Below are positions 17,992 through 28,385 of a stretch of DNA of 64,000 nucleotides, one piece after another. This stretch comes from Streptococcus rubneri. Lineage in GTDB: Bacteria > Bacillota > Bacilli > Lactobacillales > Streptococcaceae. The stretch spans positions 1,178,001 to 1,242,000 of the forward strand of contig NZ_SRRP01000001.1 in assembly GCF_004785935.1 (NCBI RefSeq), written 5' to 3'. The stretch's first letter is position 1; every line of letters starts with the position of its first letter. Below the pieces are notes generated by a model, which was not told the DNA's origin, searched no databases, and saw nothing but the letters and a program-made list of their open reading frames with translations. Both the position numbers and the translations under genes were made by a program.

Positions 17992-18059
17992 AAACGTTTG
18001 ACATTTTTTCTCAATTCTTTGGCCAAAGTCTTGCTTTTTTTTATAGAAATCGGTACTAT
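17992..18059 (+). promoter_or_regulatory. scrB promoter region with operator-like palindromes
   Basis: TTGCTT (18031-18036), 17 nt, TACTAT (18054-18059) gives the likely promoter. Upstream lie AAACGTTTGAC (17992-18002; AAACGTTT is palindromic, LacI-type) and the perfect 12-bp palindrome CTTTGGCCAAAG (18017-18028). The remaining scrA-scrB spacer (17805-17990) shows only an AT-rich inverted repeat, GGTTTGAAAATA/TATTTTCAACC (17841-17871). Confidence 0.55.
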
Positions 18060-18088
18060 GGAAGTAAGAAAAATTTTGGAGGAGTCAA

Positions 18089-19543
18089 ATGGAATGGACA
18101 ACCGAACTTCGGTACAAACGGTATGAAGACTGGACCGAAGAAGAAAAGAAACAAATTAAAGAAAACATGGCTAATTCTCCTTGGCATACTCATTACCATG
18201 TCGAACCCAAAACTGGCCTTTTAAATGACCCGAACGGTTTCTCCTATTTTAATGGTAAATGGATTCTCTTTTACCAGAATTTTCCCTTTGGAGCCGCTCA
18301 CGGATTGAAGTCTTGGGTACAACTGGAAAGTGATGATTTAGTTCATTTTAAAGAAACTGGTCTTAAAGTCTTACCAGACACACCTTTGGATAGCCACGGA
18401 GCCTATTCTGGTTCGGCTATGCAATTCGATGATAAACTTTTCTTATTCTATACAGGAAATGTACGAGACGAGAACTGGATCCGTCATCCCTACCAAATCG
18501 GGGCCCTTTTAGACCAGGATGGAAACCTCGAAAAAATCGACCAAATCCTCATTGATCAACCAGAGGATGCTACCGATCATTTCCGCGACCCACAAATTTT
18601 TAAATTCAAAGATCAATACTATGCCATCGTCGGTGGTCAAGATCTTGAGAAAAAAGGATTCGTTCGCCTTTACAAAGCGGTGAATAACGATTATACCAAC
18701 TGGGTTGAAGTAGGCAATCTTGATTTCAACAATGATCGTACAGCTTATATGATGGAATGTCCTAACTTGGTCTTCGTCGGCGAGCAACCTGTCCTTCTGT
18801 ATTGCCCTCAAGGTTTGGACAAAGCAGTCCTCGACTACGACAATATCTACCCAAATATGTATAAGATCGGGGCTTCTTTTGATCCTGAACAAGCTCGTCT
18901 CGTTAACGTATCTGAATTACACAACTTGGACTACGGCTTCGAAGCCTATGCAACTCAAGGCTTCAACACTCCTGATGGAAGAGCCTTAACGGTTAGCTGG
19001 TTAGGTTTACCAGATGTCGCTTACCCATCCGATCGCTATGACCACCAAGGAGCCTTCTCTTTGGTCAAAGAGCTAACTATTCAGGATGGTAAACTTTATC
19101 AATATCCGGTCGAAGCAGTAAAAGAGCTCCGCTCCACTTCTTCCGAGTTTACAAACAAGGAAACAACCAATAATTGCTACGAGTTAGAATTAGCCTTTGA
19201 AGCCAATAGCAAAAGTGAGATTGTTCTCCTAGCCGATAAAGAAGGCAAAGGACTTTCTATTACTTTTGATATTGCAAATGGTCAAGTCATTGTCGACCGT
19301 AGCCAAGCTGGTGAACAGTATGCCCAAGAGTTTGGAACTACTCGTACTTGCCCGATCGAAAATCAAGCGACAACTGCTACAATTTTCATCGATAACTCGA
19401 TTTTTGAAATCTTTATCAACAAAGGAGAAAAGGTATTCTCTGGTCGCGTCTTCCCGCATGCTGATCAAACTGGTATTTTGATCAAATCCGGAACACCTAC
19501 TGGAACATACTACGAAATAGACTATGGTCGCAAAGCTCACTGA
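18089..19543 (+). CDS. scrB: Sucrose-6-phosphate hydrolase (GH32)
   Basis: 484 residues; GGAGGA is 5 nt before ATG 18089. The GH32 triad is visible: nucleophile Asp in LLNDPNG near residue 48, FRDP near 166 and the acid/base Glu in MECPN near 221. A C-terminal beta-sandwich follows (about 345-484). It splits sucrose-6-phosphate to glucose-6-phosphate and fructose in the cytoplasm. scrR starts 20 nt inside its end, so enzyme and repressor are made together. Confidence 0.96.
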   Translation: MEWTTELRYKRYEDWTEEEKKQIKENMANSPWHTHYHVEPKTGLLNDPNGFSYFNGKWILFYQNFPFGAAHGLKSWVQLESDDLVHFKETGLKVLPDTPLDSHGAYSGSAMQFDDKLFLFYTGNVRDENWIRHPYQIGALLDQDGNLEKIDQILIDQPEDATDHFRDPQIFKFKDQYYAIVGGQDLEKKGFVRLYKAVNNDYTNWVEVGNLDFNNDRTAYMMECPNLVFVGEQPVLLYCPQGLDKAVLDYDNIYPNMYKIGASFDPEQARLVNVSELHNLDYGFEAYATQGFNTPDGRALTVSWLGLPDVAYPSDRYDHQGAFSLVKELTIQDGKLYQYPVEAVKELRSTSSEFTNKETTNNCYELELAFEANSKSEIVLLADKEGKGLSITFDIANGQVIVDRSQAGEQYAQEFGTTRTCPIENQATTATIFIDNSIFEIFINKGEKVFSGRVFPHADQTGILIKSGTPTGTYYEIDYGRKAH

Positions 19544-20489
19544 TGTCGCCAAATTAGCTGGCGTCAGCCCCACGACAGTTTCACGAGTCATTAACAAAAA
19601 GGGCTATTTATCTGAAAAAACTGTCTCAAAAGTTAAAGAGGCCATGAGAGAATTGGGCTACAAGCCCAATACGATCGCTCGGAGCCTACAAGGAAAATCA
19701 GCCAAGTTAATCGGCTTAATCTTCCCCAAAATCAGCCATGTCTTCTATGCAGAATTAATCGATAAACTGGAAGAAGAATTGTTCAAACATGGGTACAAAA
19801 CTATTATTTGTAATAGCGAGCATGATTCGGAAAAAGAACGTGAATACATCGAAATGCTAGAAGCCAATCAAGTAGATGGGATTATTTCTGGTAGTCATAA
19901 TCTGGGAATTGAAGACTATAACCGGGTCACAGCTCCTATCATCGCCTTTGACCGGAACCTCTCCCCTGAGATTCCAGTCGTCTCGTCGGATAACTACGCT
20001 GGGGGCGTTCTCGCTGCGGAAACCCTTGCCAAGACGGGGGCAAAAAAGATTATCATGCTCACAGGGAATGATAACTCCAATTCCCCTACTGGCCTCCGGC
20101 ATGCTGGCTTTGCTTCCGTCCTACCAGAAGCACAAATTATCAATGTTTCCAGTGATTATTCACCCATTCGCAAAGAAATGGAAATCAAGTCCATCTTGAC
20201 CCAGCAAAAACCGGATGCCATCTTTGCGTCTGACGATCTAACGGCTATTTTGGTGATGAAAATCGCTGACGAACTCGGCATTGCCATTCCAGAAGACCTG
20301 AAGATTATTGGCTATGACGGGACCTACTTTATCGAAAATTATTTCCCCCGTCTCACCACCATCAAGCAACCCTTACAAGAGATTGCTCGCCTGACGGTCG
20401 ACCTTCTTCTTCAAAAAATCGAAGGAAAAGATGTTAAAACTACAGGCTATTTTCTCCCTGTTAGTGTTTTACCCGGCAAAAGTGTTTAA
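19524..20489 (+). CDS. scrR: Sucrose operon repressor, LacI family
   Basis: 321 residues. An N-terminal helix-turn-helix (TDVAKLAGVSPTTVSRVIN, residues 5-24) with hinge SLQGKSAKLIG is followed by a periplasmic-binding-type effector domain (60-321). It likely binds the AAAACGGTT(C/G)AC boxes before scrA and scrK; the effector is unknown from sequence. The start overlaps scrB. The stop codon is fused to the edge of three-hairpin repeat copy B, which supplies its 3' end. Confidence 0.93.
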   Translation: MVAKLTDVAKLAGVSPTTVSRVINKKGYLSEKTVSKVKEAMRELGYKPNTIARSLQGKSAKLIGLIFPKISHVFYAELIDKLEEELFKHGYKTIICNSEHDSEKEREYIEMLEANQVDGIISGSHNLGIEDYNRVTAPIIAFDRNLSPEIPVVSSDNYAGGVLAAETLAKTGAKKIIMLTGNDNSNSPTGLRHAGFASVLPEAQIINVSSDYSPIRKEMEIKSILTQQKPDAIFASDDLTAILVMKIADELGIAIPEDLKIIGYDGTYFIENYFPRLTTIKQPLQEIARLTVDLLLQKIEGKDVKTTGYFLPVSVLPGKSV

Positions 20490-20671
20490 AAGAGGCTGGG
20501 ACAAAAGTCCTAGCCTCTCAATTGTCTTTGGATTGTCGAGCAAGACGCAGTGGTTGAGTGGGCTCTACTACGCTGATTTCATCAGCTTTTACAGCCCTAC
20601 TCAACTGTGCGGAGGTGGGACAACGAAATCGAATTCTAACGAATTACCGATTTCTGTCCCACTCTCTTTTT
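20488..20671 (-). repeat. Three-hairpin intergenic repeat, copy B
   Basis: Same element as 3394-3578 in opposite orientation, about 184 bp with only scattered substitutions. All paired stem segments are kept. Its first base pairs overlap the scrR stop codon. The GAGGCTGGGAC end faces scrR. Confidence 0.85.
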
Positions 20672-20704
20672 TCATTATCCTGATCAATCGAATCTCTATA
20701 CTCA

Positions 20705-20736
20705 AAAAGAAACCACCCGTGCAGGTGGTTTCTTTT
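20705..20736. terminator. nusB terminator
   Basis: AAAAGAAACCACC (20705-20717) with GGTGGTTTCTTTT (20724-20736), a 13-bp perfect stem. It lies 6 nt from the nusB stop and can act on both strands. Confidence 0.85.
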
Positions 20737-20741
20737 CTATC

Positions 20742-21170
20742 TTATTCTGCTTCTGTTACAAATTGACTTAAGACACCATTCACAAACCGAGCAGATTTCT
20801 CATCTGAAAAAGTTTTAGCCAATTCAATTGCTTCATTCACCGCAACCAATTGAGGGGTATCAAAGGAAGTAATTTCAAACACACCCAAACGAAGAATGTT
20901 TTTCTCTACTAGAGTCAAGCGTTCTACAGTCCATCCAGTTTTCAAGTGTTGGGCAATCTGTTGATCCAATTCATCCTTTGATTGACGAACACCCGATACC
21001 AAGTTGAGTAGAAAAGCTGGAATCTCCACTTCCTGGTCTGTTTCTTCTTTATCATGCGTAAAAGCAAATCGACACGCTTCTACAATATCCCCTTCGTACT
21101 CTAAACTCATCAAAGCTTGAAAAGCACGCTCCCGTAAATCACGACGTGATTCAAATAAAATATCAGTCAT
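20742..21170 (-). CDS. nusB: Transcription antitermination factor NusB
   Basis: 142 residues from ATG 21170; AATGAGGA precedes it. The all-helical NusB fold is recognisable from [19 protein letters not shown] at the start and [24 protein letters not shown] at the end. It binds boxA with S10 in rRNA antitermination. The start overlaps the preceding Asp23-family gene by 8 nt, so the two are coupled in the efp-asp23-nusB operon. Confidence 0.95.
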   Translation of the reverse strand: MTDILFESRRDLRERAFQALMSLEYEGDIVEACRFAFTHDKEETDQEVEIPAFLLNLVSGVRQSKDELDQQIAQHLKTGWTVERLTLVEKNILRLGVFEITSFDTPQLVAVNEAIELAKTFSDEKSARFVNGVLSQFVTEAE

Positions 21171-21552
21171 TGAGGAAATCCTCATTAAACAAATCTTTCA
21201 AATCAGGTTTAGCTGTTTTCTCAGTCACAATTCCTACTACATGGATATTGACATCATCCAAGGTCACATCTGCCATATTGTAGACAGCTGTTTTTACTGC
21301 TTTTTGAATCGCAACCGCTACTTTAGGGACTGCTACACCATATTCTAGGTAGAGGTAAATATCGACGGAGATTTGACCATCTTCTTGTGTACGTAGGTAA
21401 ACCCCACGTCCAAGAGCACGTTTTGAAAGGCTATCCGATACACTCTTGTTTTCAAGAGAATGAACACCATCCACTTTTGCAGTCGCAATCGCAATAATTT
21501 TTTCTAACACACGAGGTGCAATGACGATTTCGCCGTATTGTTCAGTTGCCAT
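21163..21552 (-). CDS. Asp23/Gls24 family envelope stress protein
   Basis: 129 residues, single Asp23 domain opening with [18 protein letters not shown]. Members gather near the cell envelope and respond to alkaline or wall stress. The constant position between efp and nusB in streptococci is the main clue, and the exact function is unknown. AAAGGAAC precedes the ATG. No membrane segment is seen. Confidence 0.9.
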   Translation of the reverse strand: MATEQYGEIVIAPRVLEKIIAIATAKVDGVHSLENKSVSDSLSKRALGRGVYLRTQEDGQISVDIYLYLEYGVAVPKVAVAIQKAVKTAVYNMADVTLDDVNIHVVGIVTEKTAKPDLKDLFNEDFLND

Positions 21553-21586
21553 AGAAGTTCCTTTCTATCAGACCTGCTGTTAGCCA

Positions 21587-22147
21587 TTAGGCACGAGAAA
21601 CGTAAGTTCCTTCAGCTGTATTGATAATCAATTTTTGTCCTGCTTCGATGAAGTCTGGAACGTTTACCACGAGACCTGTTTCCATTGTTGCTGGTTTACC
21701 AGAACCTGTAACAGTAGCTCCTTTAATCGATGGTTGAGTTTCAGCAACTGTCAATTCAACAGTTGTAGGAACAGTCACCCCAATCACTTCGCTTCCGTAG
21801 AATTGGATCTTCACTTCTGAGTTTTCAAGAATGTAGAGCAATTCGTTCTCAACATTTACAACAGGAATTTCATATTGATCATATGTCTCAGTGTTCATGA
21901 AGTAAGCTGTGTCATCCATTTTGTACAAGTATTGAGCTGGCACAGTTTCAATAATGGCTTGCTCAAACTTTTCTTCTGGACGGTAGCTTGTATCAAAAGT
22001 TGAACCAGTACGAACATCACGCAATTTCATACGCATGATGGTATTTCCTTTACCTGGTTTGTGATGGCTAGCTTCCAAAACGCGGATCAATTTCCCATCA
22101 GCTGTTTCAAAGGTCATACCAGCTTTCAACTTACTTGCTTCAATCAT
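21587..22147 (-). CDS. efp: Translation elongation factor P
   Basis: 186 residues, three beta-barrel domains. The tip loop HHKPGKGN places Lys33 at the position modified in other EF-Ps. The C-terminal signature region around [20 protein letters not shown] is present. EF-P rescues ribosomes stalled at polyproline; the Pro-rich wall regions of the surface proteins here could need it (inference). It is first gene of the efp-asp23-nusB operon. Confidence 0.97.
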   Translation of the reverse strand: MIEASKLKAGMTFETADGKLIRVLEASHHKPGKGNTIMRMKLRDVRTGSTFDTSYRPEEKFEQAIIETVPAQYLYKMDDTAYFMNTETYDQYEIPVVNVENELLYILENSEVKIQFYGSEVIGVTVPTTVELTVAETQPSIKGATVTGSGKPATMETGLVVNVPDFIEAGQKLIINTAEGTYVSRA

Positions 22148-22183
22148 GTTTTCATACCTCTTTTTAAAAATATATTACTCTTT

Positions 22184-22217
22184 ATTTTATCACAAAAGCT
22201 CAGATTTCTCAAATCTG
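22184..22217 (-). promoter_or_regulatory. efp promoter overlapping a small hairpin
   Basis: On the minus strand TTGAGA (22207-22212), 17 nt, TAAAAT (22184-22189). The -35 lies in the palindrome CAGATTTctcAAATCTG (22201-22217), which may also serve as a weak terminator of upstream read-through. Confidence 0.6.
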
Positions 22218-22232
22218 TCTCTGCAAAATTCC

Positions 22233-23300
22233 TTAGATCACAATCAATTCTTTTGGCGCAAGGGTCAAGACTTCACAGCCAGTTTCCGTAATCAGGAGAT
22301 CATCTTCAATCCGGACCCCTGATAGGCCTTCAATATAGATTCCTGGCTCATCTGTCAAGACCATCCCCGCCTTGATGACTTCTTTGGAAGTTTGGCTGAA
22401 ATAAGGCTCTTCATGGATGTCCAAGCCAATTCCATGACCAATGCCATGAGTAAAGTACTGGCCGTATCCTGCCGCCTCGATAATGTCTCGAGGAATTTTA
22501 TCAAACTCACGGAAACCTAGTCCAGCCTTGGCTTCAGAAATGAGAGCTTGGTTGGCTTTCAAGACCGTTTCGTAAATCTCTCTTTCCTTATCACTGACAT
22601 GACCTGCATAAATGGTCCGGGTCATATCACTCACGTAATGGTTGTAAAGACAGCCAAAGTCCAAGGTCAAGGCATCCCCCGCAGAGATAATGCGATCACT
22701 TGGAGTCGCATGAGGCATGGCAGAGCGCTCTCCCGCAGCGGAGATGATATCAAAGGATACACCTGACGCTCCCAATTCCCGCATTCTGAAATCCAGGAAG
22801 GTCGCAGCTTCTAACTCTGTTGTTTGACCAACCTTGATAAACTCGAGCACATCTAGGAAGGCTTGATCTGAAATACTGCAGGCCTTGCGGATGGTTGCCA
22901 CTTCTGTCTCATCCTTAATCAAACGAAACTCCATCACAAAATCAGACAAGGCTCTTAGAGAGACTCCTGAGAAAGCTGTCGCCAGACGAGTATGATAGGC
23001 AACTGTGATCTCATCCTCAAAGCCAAGTTCTTGGATCGCTGCATCTTTGACTATTTTTGCCGCTTCTTCCAATTCATTGCGGGTTTCAACAATCTCCACA
23101 AAGGGGAAACAAGTCGCATGGGCATGAATGGTATAGCGAGAATCTGTAAAGAGGACCACGCGCTCTTCTGTCACCAAAACAGTCCCGTTCGATCCCCAGA
23201 AACCTGTCAAATAGTAAACATTTTTTAAGTTGTTAATGAGGACAGCTTTTAAATCCTGTGCCTTCATTTTAGTTCGTAGATTTGTAATTCGTTGGTTCAT
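22233..23300 (-). CDS. pepP: Xaa-Pro aminopeptidase, M24B family
   Basis: 355 residues with the creatinase N-terminal domain (1-125) and a pita-bread metallopeptidase domain. Metal ligands sit in [33 protein letters not shown] and [18 protein letters not shown]. It removes N-terminal residues before proline in the cytoplasm. The ATG shares four bases with the uvrA stop (ATGA), so the two genes are tightly coupled. Family members are named PepP/PepQ loosely, and dipeptidase activity is possible. Confidence 0.88.
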   Translation of the reverse strand: MNQRITNLRTKMKAQDLKAVLINNLKNVYYLTGFWGSNGTVLVTEERVVLFTDSRYTIHAHATCFPFVEIVETRNELEEAAKIVKDAAIQELGFEDEITVAYHTRLATAFSGVSLRALSDFVMEFRLIKDETEVATIRKACSISDQAFLDVLEFIKVGQTTELEAATFLDFRMRELGASGVSFDIISAAGERSAMPHATPSDRIISAGDALTLDFGCLYNHYVSDMTRTIYAGHVSDKEREIYETVLKANQALISEAKAGLGFREFDKIPRDIIEAAGYGQYFTHGIGHGIGLDIHEEPYFSQTSKEVIKAGMVLTDEPGIYIEGLSGVRIEDDLLITETGCEVLTLAPKELIVI

Positions 23301-26122
23301 TGTAATTTCCCTTTCAAATACTGTCCTGTAAAGCTAACTGGATTGCTAGCTACCTCTTCTGGTGTTCCTGTCGCAATAATGGTACCACCACCGACTCCAC
23401 CTTCAGGTCCTAAGTCGATGATATGGTCCGCTGTCTTAATCACGTCCAAGTTGTGCTCAATGACCAAAACGGTATTGCCATCATCCACAAAGCGTTCCAA
23501 GACCTTGAGCAAACGAGAGATGTCTTCGGTATGAAGACCTGTTGTCGGCTCATCCAAAATATAAAAAGACTTACCTGTCGAACGCTTATGAAGCTCAGAA
23601 GCCAACTTCATCCGCTGGGCTTCTCCTCCTGAAAGTGTCGTTGCCGGCTGTCCCAAGGTCACATAGCCCAAGCCGACATCCTTGATGGTTTGTAATTTGC
23701 GATTGATCTTTGGAATATGTTTAAAGAAATCCACCGCATCATTGACGGTCATGTCCAAAACCTGGGAGATATTCTTTTCTTTATAGTGAACTTCTAGGGT
23801 TTCACTATTGTAGCGTCGTCCATGGCAGACTTCACACGGTACATAGACATCCGGTAAGAAATGCATCTCAATCTTGATGATCCCATCTCCCGAACAAGCC
23901 TCACACCGGCCTCCTTTAACGTTGAAACTAAAACGGCCTTTTTTGTAGCCTCTAATCTTGGCTTCATTGGTTTGGGCAAAGAGATCGCGAATGTCGTCAA
24001 ATACACCTGTATAGGTAGCTGGATTGGAGCGTGGAGTGCGGCCAATCGGACTTTGGTCGATATCAATCAATCGATCAATGTGCTCGACACCTGAAATAGT
24101 TTTGTATTTCCCTGGTTTTTCTGAATTGCGATTCAATTTTTGCGCCAGCGTTTTTTTCAAAATACTGTTGACCAAGGTTGACTTCCCTGAGCCAGAAACG
24201 CCAGTGACAGCAATGAACTTGCCCAGAGGGAAGCGTGCTGTCACCTCTTTTAAGTTGTTTTCAGCGGCCCCTGTCAGCTCGATAAAGCGTCCGTTGCCTA
24301 CCCGTCGTTCCGTTGGCACTGGAATGGCCCGTTTGCCAGAAAGATACTGACCAGTGATAGATTTGCTATTGCGGGCTACCTGCTTAGGCGTTCCAGCCGC
24401 AACAATCTCACCTCCAAAGACACCGGCTCCTGGACCGACGTCAATCAAGTAATCAGCTTCTCTCATGGTATCCTCATCGTGTTCGACGACGATCAAGGTA
24501 TTGCCCAAATCCCGCATCTTCTTAAGACTGGCAATTAAGCGGTCATTGTCCCTTTGATGGAGGCCGATTGAAGGCTCATCCAGGATATAGAGGACACCTG
24601 AGAGATTGGATCCAATTTGGGTCGCCAAGCGAATCCGCTGACTCTCTCCCCCAGATAGAGTCCCGGCTGAGCGAGATAGGGTCAGATAGCTCAAGCCAAC
24701 ATTGTTCAAAAAGCTCAAGCGATCTTTCACCTCTTTAAGAATCGGACGAGCAATGGTCTCTTCATTCTTGGTTAATTTGAGATCGGCAATCACCTTAAGA
24801 TGGTCCTCAATAGACAAGTCAGAGATTTGCCCGATATGGAGTCCCTTCTCTCCTCCTACCCGGACAGACAAGGCATGGTCATTCAAACGATAACCATGGC
24901 AAGTGGCACAAGTCAATTCATTCATGTAGGACAACATCTGATTACGGGTGAAGTCACTAGACGTTTCATGGTAGCGGCGATTGATGTTGGTGACGACCCC
25001 TTCAAAAGGAATGTCAATATCGCGAACCCCACCAAATTCATTCTCATAATGGAAATGGAATTCCTTGCCCTCTGACCCATAAAAAATCAACTGCTGGTCT
25101 TCTGAAGACAAGTCCTCAAACGGCTTATCCATATCAATCCCAAACTGGATCATGGCCTGCTCCAACATCTGAGGATAGTAGTTAGAAGAAATCGGATTCC
25201 ATGGTGCAAGCGCTCCTTCACGGAGAGTCTTGCTAGAATCTGGAACAACTAAATCCAAGTCCACCTCTAGCTTGATCCCTAGTCCATCACAATCTGGACA
25301 AGAGCCAAAGGGGGCATTAAATGAAAAGAGACGAGGTTCCAATTCAGGGACGGTAAAGCCACATACCGGGCAAGCATAATGCTCTGAAAAGAGCAGTTCA
25401 TTATCATCCATGGTATCGATGACTACGTAGCCATCCGCAATTCGAAGGGCTGCTTCTACCGAGTCAAAGAGACGAGAACGAATGCCGTCTTTGATCACAA
25501 TCCGATCTACGACAACCTCAATCGTGTGCTGTTGGCTTTTGGATAACTCCGGGACCTCTGTCACATCAAAGATCTCACCATCCACACGCACCCGGACATA
25601 GCCGTCTTTTCGCACCTTTTCGATGATGTTCTTATGTTGGCCTTTTTTCTTACGAACAATGGGAGCTAAGATTTGCAGGCGTTGGCGCTCTGGCAATTCC
25701 AAAACTTGGTCAACAATTTGCTCAACTGAAGAAGCCGTAATCGCTCCATGCCCATTGATACAGTAGGGAGTCCCCACACGAGCATATAAAAGACGTAAGT
25801 AATCGTTGATTTCAGTTGTCGTTCCAACCGTTGACCGCGGATTTTTGCTGGTTGTTTTTTGGTCAATGGAAATGGCTGGACTTAAGCCATCAATCGAGTC
25901 CACATCGGGTTTTTCCATGTTTCCTAAAAACTGACGAGCATAGGCTGACAGGCTCTCTACATAGCGTCTTTGTCCTTCTGCATAGAGAGTGTCAAAGGCT
26001 AAGCTCGATTTCCCCGAACCTGATAGACCAGTGACCACCACTAGCTTATCTCGAGGAATTTCAACATCAATATTTTTTAAATTATGAGCACGCGCTCCAT
26101 GAATGACAATTTTATCGAGCAT
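23297..26122 (-). CDS. uvrA: Excinuclease ABC subunit A
   Basis: 941 residues from ATG 26122 ([17 protein letters not shown]). A GTG three codons earlier is possible. There are two ABC ATPase modules: [10 protein letters not shown] near residue 31 and [10 protein letters not shown] near 640, with signature [12 protein letters not shown] and [12 protein letters not shown]. Zinc-binding CxxC pairs occur near 253-284 and in [16 protein letters not shown] near 740. UvrA finds DNA damage in nucleotide excision repair. It is divergent from corA. Confidence 0.98.
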   Translation of the reverse strand: MLDKIVIHGARAHNLKNIDVEIPRDKLVVVTGLSGSGKSSLAFDTLYAEGQRRYVESLSAYARQFLGNMEKPDVDSIDGLSPAISIDQKTTSKNPRSTVGTTTEINDYLRLLYARVGTPYCINGHGAITASSVEQIVDQVLELPERQRLQILAPIVRKKKGQHKNIIEKVRKDGYVRVRVDGEIFDVTEVPELSKSQQHTIEVVVDRIVIKDGIRSRLFDSVEAALRIADGYVVIDTMDDNELLFSEHYACPVCGFTVPELEPRLFSFNAPFGSCPDCDGLGIKLEVDLDLVVPDSSKTLREGALAPWNPISSNYYPQMLEQAMIQFGIDMDKPFEDLSSEDQQLIFYGSEGKEFHFHYENEFGGVRDIDIPFEGVVTNINRRYHETSSDFTRNQMLSYMNELTCATCHGYRLNDHALSVRVGGEKGLHIGQISDLSIEDHLKVIADLKLTKNEETIARPILKEVKDRLSFLNNVGLSYLTLSRSAGTLSGGESQRIRLATQIGSNLSGVLYILDEPSIGLHQRDNDRLIASLKKMRDLGNTLIVVEHDEDTMREADYLIDVGPGAGVFGGEIVAAGTPKQVARNSKSITGQYLSGKRAIPVPTERRVGNGRFIELTGAAENNLKEVTARFPLGKFIAVTGVSGSGKSTLVNSILKKTLAQKLNRNSEKPGKYKTISGVEHIDRLIDIDQSPIGRTPRSNPATYTGVFDDIRDLFAQTNEAKIRGYKKGRFSFNVKGGRCEACSGDGIIKIEMHFLPDVYVPCEVCHGRRYNSETLEVHYKEKNISQVLDMTVNDAVDFFKHIPKINRKLQTIKDVGLGYVTLGQPATTLSGGEAQRMKLASELHKRSTGKSFYILDEPTTGLHTEDISRLLKVLERFVDDGNTVLVIEHNLDVIKTADHIIDLGPEGGVGGGTIIATGTPEEVASNPVSFTGQYLKGKLQ

Positions 26123-26155
26123 TTCTTCCACTTTTCATCAATTTATTTATCCTTC

Positions 26156-26161
26156 ATTATA
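26156..26161 (-). promoter_or_regulatory. uvrA extended -10 element
   Basis: TGATATAAT on the minus strand, 33 nt before the uvrA ATG, with no good -35. Confidence 0.5.
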
Positions 26162-26203
26162 TCAAATTTTTCAGCATTCTTTTATCCAAAAGCGTGCTTT
26201 TTC

Positions 26204-26212
26204 TGTTATAAT
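26204..26212 (+). promoter_or_regulatory. corA extended -10 element
   Basis: TGTTATAAT with a weak -35. It is followed by a 31-nt leader containing GGGGAGG before the ATG at 26244. Confidence 0.55.
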
Positions 26213-26243
26213 GTTAAGGTGTAAAAAAACAAGGGGAGGCACC

Positions 26244-27188
26244 ATGAAACAGGTCTTTTTATCAACAACGACTGAATTTAAAGAAATAGAGACACTGGAA
26301 CCCGGTAGCTGGATCAACCTTGTCAATCCTTCCCAAAGTGAATCAATGGAAATCGCCTCTGCTTTTAATATTGATATTGCCGACTTACGGGCACCACTCG
26401 ATGCGGAAGAAATGTCCCGTATGACCATCGAAGATGAGTATACCTTGATCATCGTGGACGTTCCCATCAAGGAAGAGCGGAACAATCAGACCTACTATGT
26501 CACCATCCCTTTGGGAATCATCCTAACAGAAGAGGCTATCATCACCACTTGTTTGGAAGAGTTGCCTCTCCTAGACACCTTTATCAATCGTCGCTTGCGG
26601 AATTTCTATACCTTCATGCGGTCTCGCTTTATCTTTCAGATCCTTTATCGAAATGCCGAGCTTTACTTGACCGCGCTTCGTACCTTGGATCGCAAGAGTG
26701 AACAGATTGAAAGTCAACTGCACAAGTCGACTCGAAACGAAGAACTGATTGAACTGATGGAGCTGGAAAAGACCATCGTCTACTTCAAGGCCTCTCTGAA
26801 AACTAATGAGCGCGTGATTAAAAAATTAACCAGCGCTACCAGCAATATTAAGAAATACCTGGAAGACGAGGACTTGTTGGAAGATACCTTGATCGAGACT
26901 CAACAGGCCATTGAGATGGCGGATATTTATGGAAACATCCTCCACTCCATGACCGACACCTTTGCATCAATCATCTCCAACAACCAGAACAACATCATGA
27001 AAACCTTGGCCATGGTGACCATCGTCATGTCCATCCCAACCATGATTTTCTCGGCCTACGGGATGAACTTTAAAAACAATGATCTTCCCCTCAATGGTGA
27101 ACCTCATGCTTTCTGGCTCATTATCTTTATTGCCTTCGCCATGACCGGATCCCTCGTCGTCTACCTTATTCATAAAAAATGGTTCTAA
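26244..27188 (+). CDS. corA: CorA-family magnesium transporter
   Basis: 314 residues from ATG 26244; the open frame extends upstream but lacks a start with a ribosome binding site. A large cytoplasmic funnel with long helices (about 130-245) leads to two C-terminal membrane helices. The YGMNF signature (GMN) closes the first, giving the selectivity ring of the pentameric channel. A positively charged tail (HKKWF) ends the protein. It sits divergent from uvrA and 27 nt before a DUF1129 gene, a conserved streptococcal neighbourhood. Confidence 0.95.
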   Translation: MKQVFLSTTTEFKEIETLEPGSWINLVNPSQSESMEIASAFNIDIADLRAPLDAEEMSRMTIEDEYTLIIVDVPIKEERNNQTYYVTIPLGIILTEEAIITTCLEELPLLDTFINRRLRNFYTFMRSRFIFQILYRNAELYLTALRTLDRKSEQIESQLHKSTRNEELIELMELEKTIVYFKASLKTNERVIKKLTSATSNIKKYLEDEDLLEDTLIETQQAIEMADIYGNILHSMTDTFASIISNNQNNIMKTLAMVTIVMSIPTMIFSAYGMNFKNNDLPLNGEPHAFWLIIFIAFAMTGSLVVYLIHKKWF

Positions 27189-27215
27189 AAGCAACCATAA
27201 CACTAAGGAGTATTT

Positions 27216-27890
27216 ATGTCACAATTTGATTTGACCCAATTAAGTAAAAAAAACCAAGAATTCGTACGTATCGCAAAACACCAATTGATTGAAAATGGCA
27301 AAACAGAAGAGGAGGCAACCAGCCTCATCGAAGAGATTCTTCCGACCATCTTTGAAAACCAACCCAAAGGAGTGACAGCAAGAACTCTATTTGGTGCTCC
27401 TACCGTTTGGGCCAATGCTTTTAGTAATAAAGAGCGTTTTGAAAAAGAACATCCAAAAGAGAATGACGCTCCTCACCTCATGATTCTGGATTCCTTCCTC
27501 TTCGTCTTTGGTCTCTTTGCTGCGATTTCAGCCTTCATGAACCTTTTTGCACCTCAGGGAACCACTTATGGACTCCTCACTTTGACTCTTGGTAGCTTGG
27601 CTGGTGGTGTTGTGCTCTATTTGATGTATTACTACTTCTACCAATACTACGAAGTTTCTAAACGTGGAATGAAACGGCCTGCTTTAACCAAGTCACTCCC
27701 TATCTTAATCTTAGCGATGATCCTTTGGGTTGTGATTCTCATGGTCACTTCTCTACTTCCACAATTCCTCAACCCTCGTGTACCGAACTGGTTCATGCTC
27801 TTACTCGGTGGTGGGGCTCTTCTCCTTCGCTACTATTTGAAGAAAAAATACAATATCAAGAGTGCCAATACAGCACCTCAACGACGCTAA
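27216..27890 (+). CDS. DUF1129 family membrane protein
   Basis: 224 residues. The soluble N-terminal region (1-85, charged, helical) precedes about four to five membrane helices (85-205) and a basic tail ending QRR. AAGGAG lies 7 nt before the ATG. Function is unknown. Linkage to corA suggests cotranscription but does not prove a role in metal transport. Confidence 0.8.
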   Translation: MSQFDLTQLSKKNQEFVRIAKHQLIENGKTEEEATSLIEEILPTIFENQPKGVTARTLFGAPTVWANAFSNKERFEKEHPKENDAPHLMILDSFLFVFGLFAAISAFMNLFAPQGTTYGLLTLTLGSLAGGVVLYLMYYYFYQYYEVSKRGMKRPALTKSLPILILAMILWVVILMVTSLLPQFLNPRVPNWFMLLLGGGALLLRYYLKKKYNIKSANTAPQRR

Positions 27891-27914
27891 AAAGAAACGG
27901 ATGAACTTTAAACG

Positions 27915-27960
27915 ACACCTCAAAAGTTAGACAGAAAAATCTAATTTTTGGGGTGTTTTT
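27915..27960 (+). terminator. Hairpin at the left end of an IS3-type remnant, doubling as terminator
   Basis: A 17-bp imperfect stem (27915-27931 with 27940-27956, one G-U and one mismatch) is followed by T4-5. It lies directly before the orfA remnant. It probably derives from the element end and now closes the corA-DUF1129 transcript. Confidence 0.6.
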
Positions 27961-27963
27961 ATT

Positions 27964-28155
27964 ATGAGATTGACTTATGAGAATAACGTTTAGCTCTATG
28001 AAACTAGAAAACAAGGATATGTAAAACAACTCTCAAAAAAAATTTGGATAAACCTTTCTAATCTATGGCAAATGGTCAAATTGACGGATCGTTATGGAAT
28101 AAAGATTGTCATAAAAGAAAAGAAACATCACTATTCTCCTGATTATGGGGGATAA
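27964..28155 (+). pseudogene. Degraded IS3-family transposase OrfA, N-terminal fragment
   Basis: From ATG 27964 the frame reads MRLTYENNV, a TAG stop at codon 10, then LYETRKQGYVKQLSKK and KLTDRYGIKIVIKEKK, ending at TAA 28153-28155. The pattern follows the helix-turn-helix start of IS3-type OrfA proteins (compare KLTYEDKVQIYELRKQGYS from memory). The internal stop, the shortening after about 60 residues and the absence of OrfB show it is dead. Confidence 0.75.
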
Positions 28156-28185
28156 AAAAACTCACCGCTGTTTATCCAGCGGTGA
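28154..28185 (-). terminator. Terminator of the ABC/bacteriocin-like transcript
   Basis: TCACCGCTG (28162-28170) pairs with CAGCGGTGA (28177-28185). On the minus strand it is followed by GTTTTTT. Confidence 0.85.
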
Positions 28186-28215
28186 ATCACTCATCCTATC
28201 TAACCTTAAGAAAAT

Positions 28216-28371
28216 CTAAAAATCTAGAGAATAATAATGCTGACCTCCCCATAGGTTAACGGCTCTCCACGTAGAGTTTACTCCTACACCGATTATTACA
28301 GATCCGTTGGCTCGCTGACCATAAGGAATATATGACGTCCTTGTTGAACGATTACTTATTGTATTTGGCCA
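28216..28371 (-). pseudogene. Fragment resembling the C-terminus of a lactococcin-972-type bacteriocin
   Basis: After the ABC gene the minus strand holds a 51-codon frame with no start codon. Its end, SVIIGVGVNSTWRAVNLW followed by GGQHYYSLDF and TAG, has the Gly/Ser/Tyr-rich, Trp-containing, aromatic-ending look of lactococcin 972 family peptides. A second frame just upstream (WHNG) hints at a frameshifted start. These peptides are usually encoded beside a macB-like ABC system, as here. No signal peptide remains, so it is a remnant if the family call is right. Confidence 0.4.
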
Positions 28372-28385
28372 TTATGCCAATCAAT

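Noticed and set aside
17998-18003. TTGACA as the scrB -35
   Set aside because: No -10-like sequence lies 16-18 nt downstream; TTGCTT-17-TACTAT is better. The TTGACA is partly the operator-like AAACGTTTGAC.
23374-26034. Several 60-108 residue frames opposite uvrA
   Set aside because: Antisense shadows of a highly conserved gene, with no start signals.
28216-28371. Functional small bacteriocin gene
   Set aside because: There is no start codon, ribosome binding site or signal peptide in this frame, and a stop lies just upstream. It was kept only as a possible remnant.
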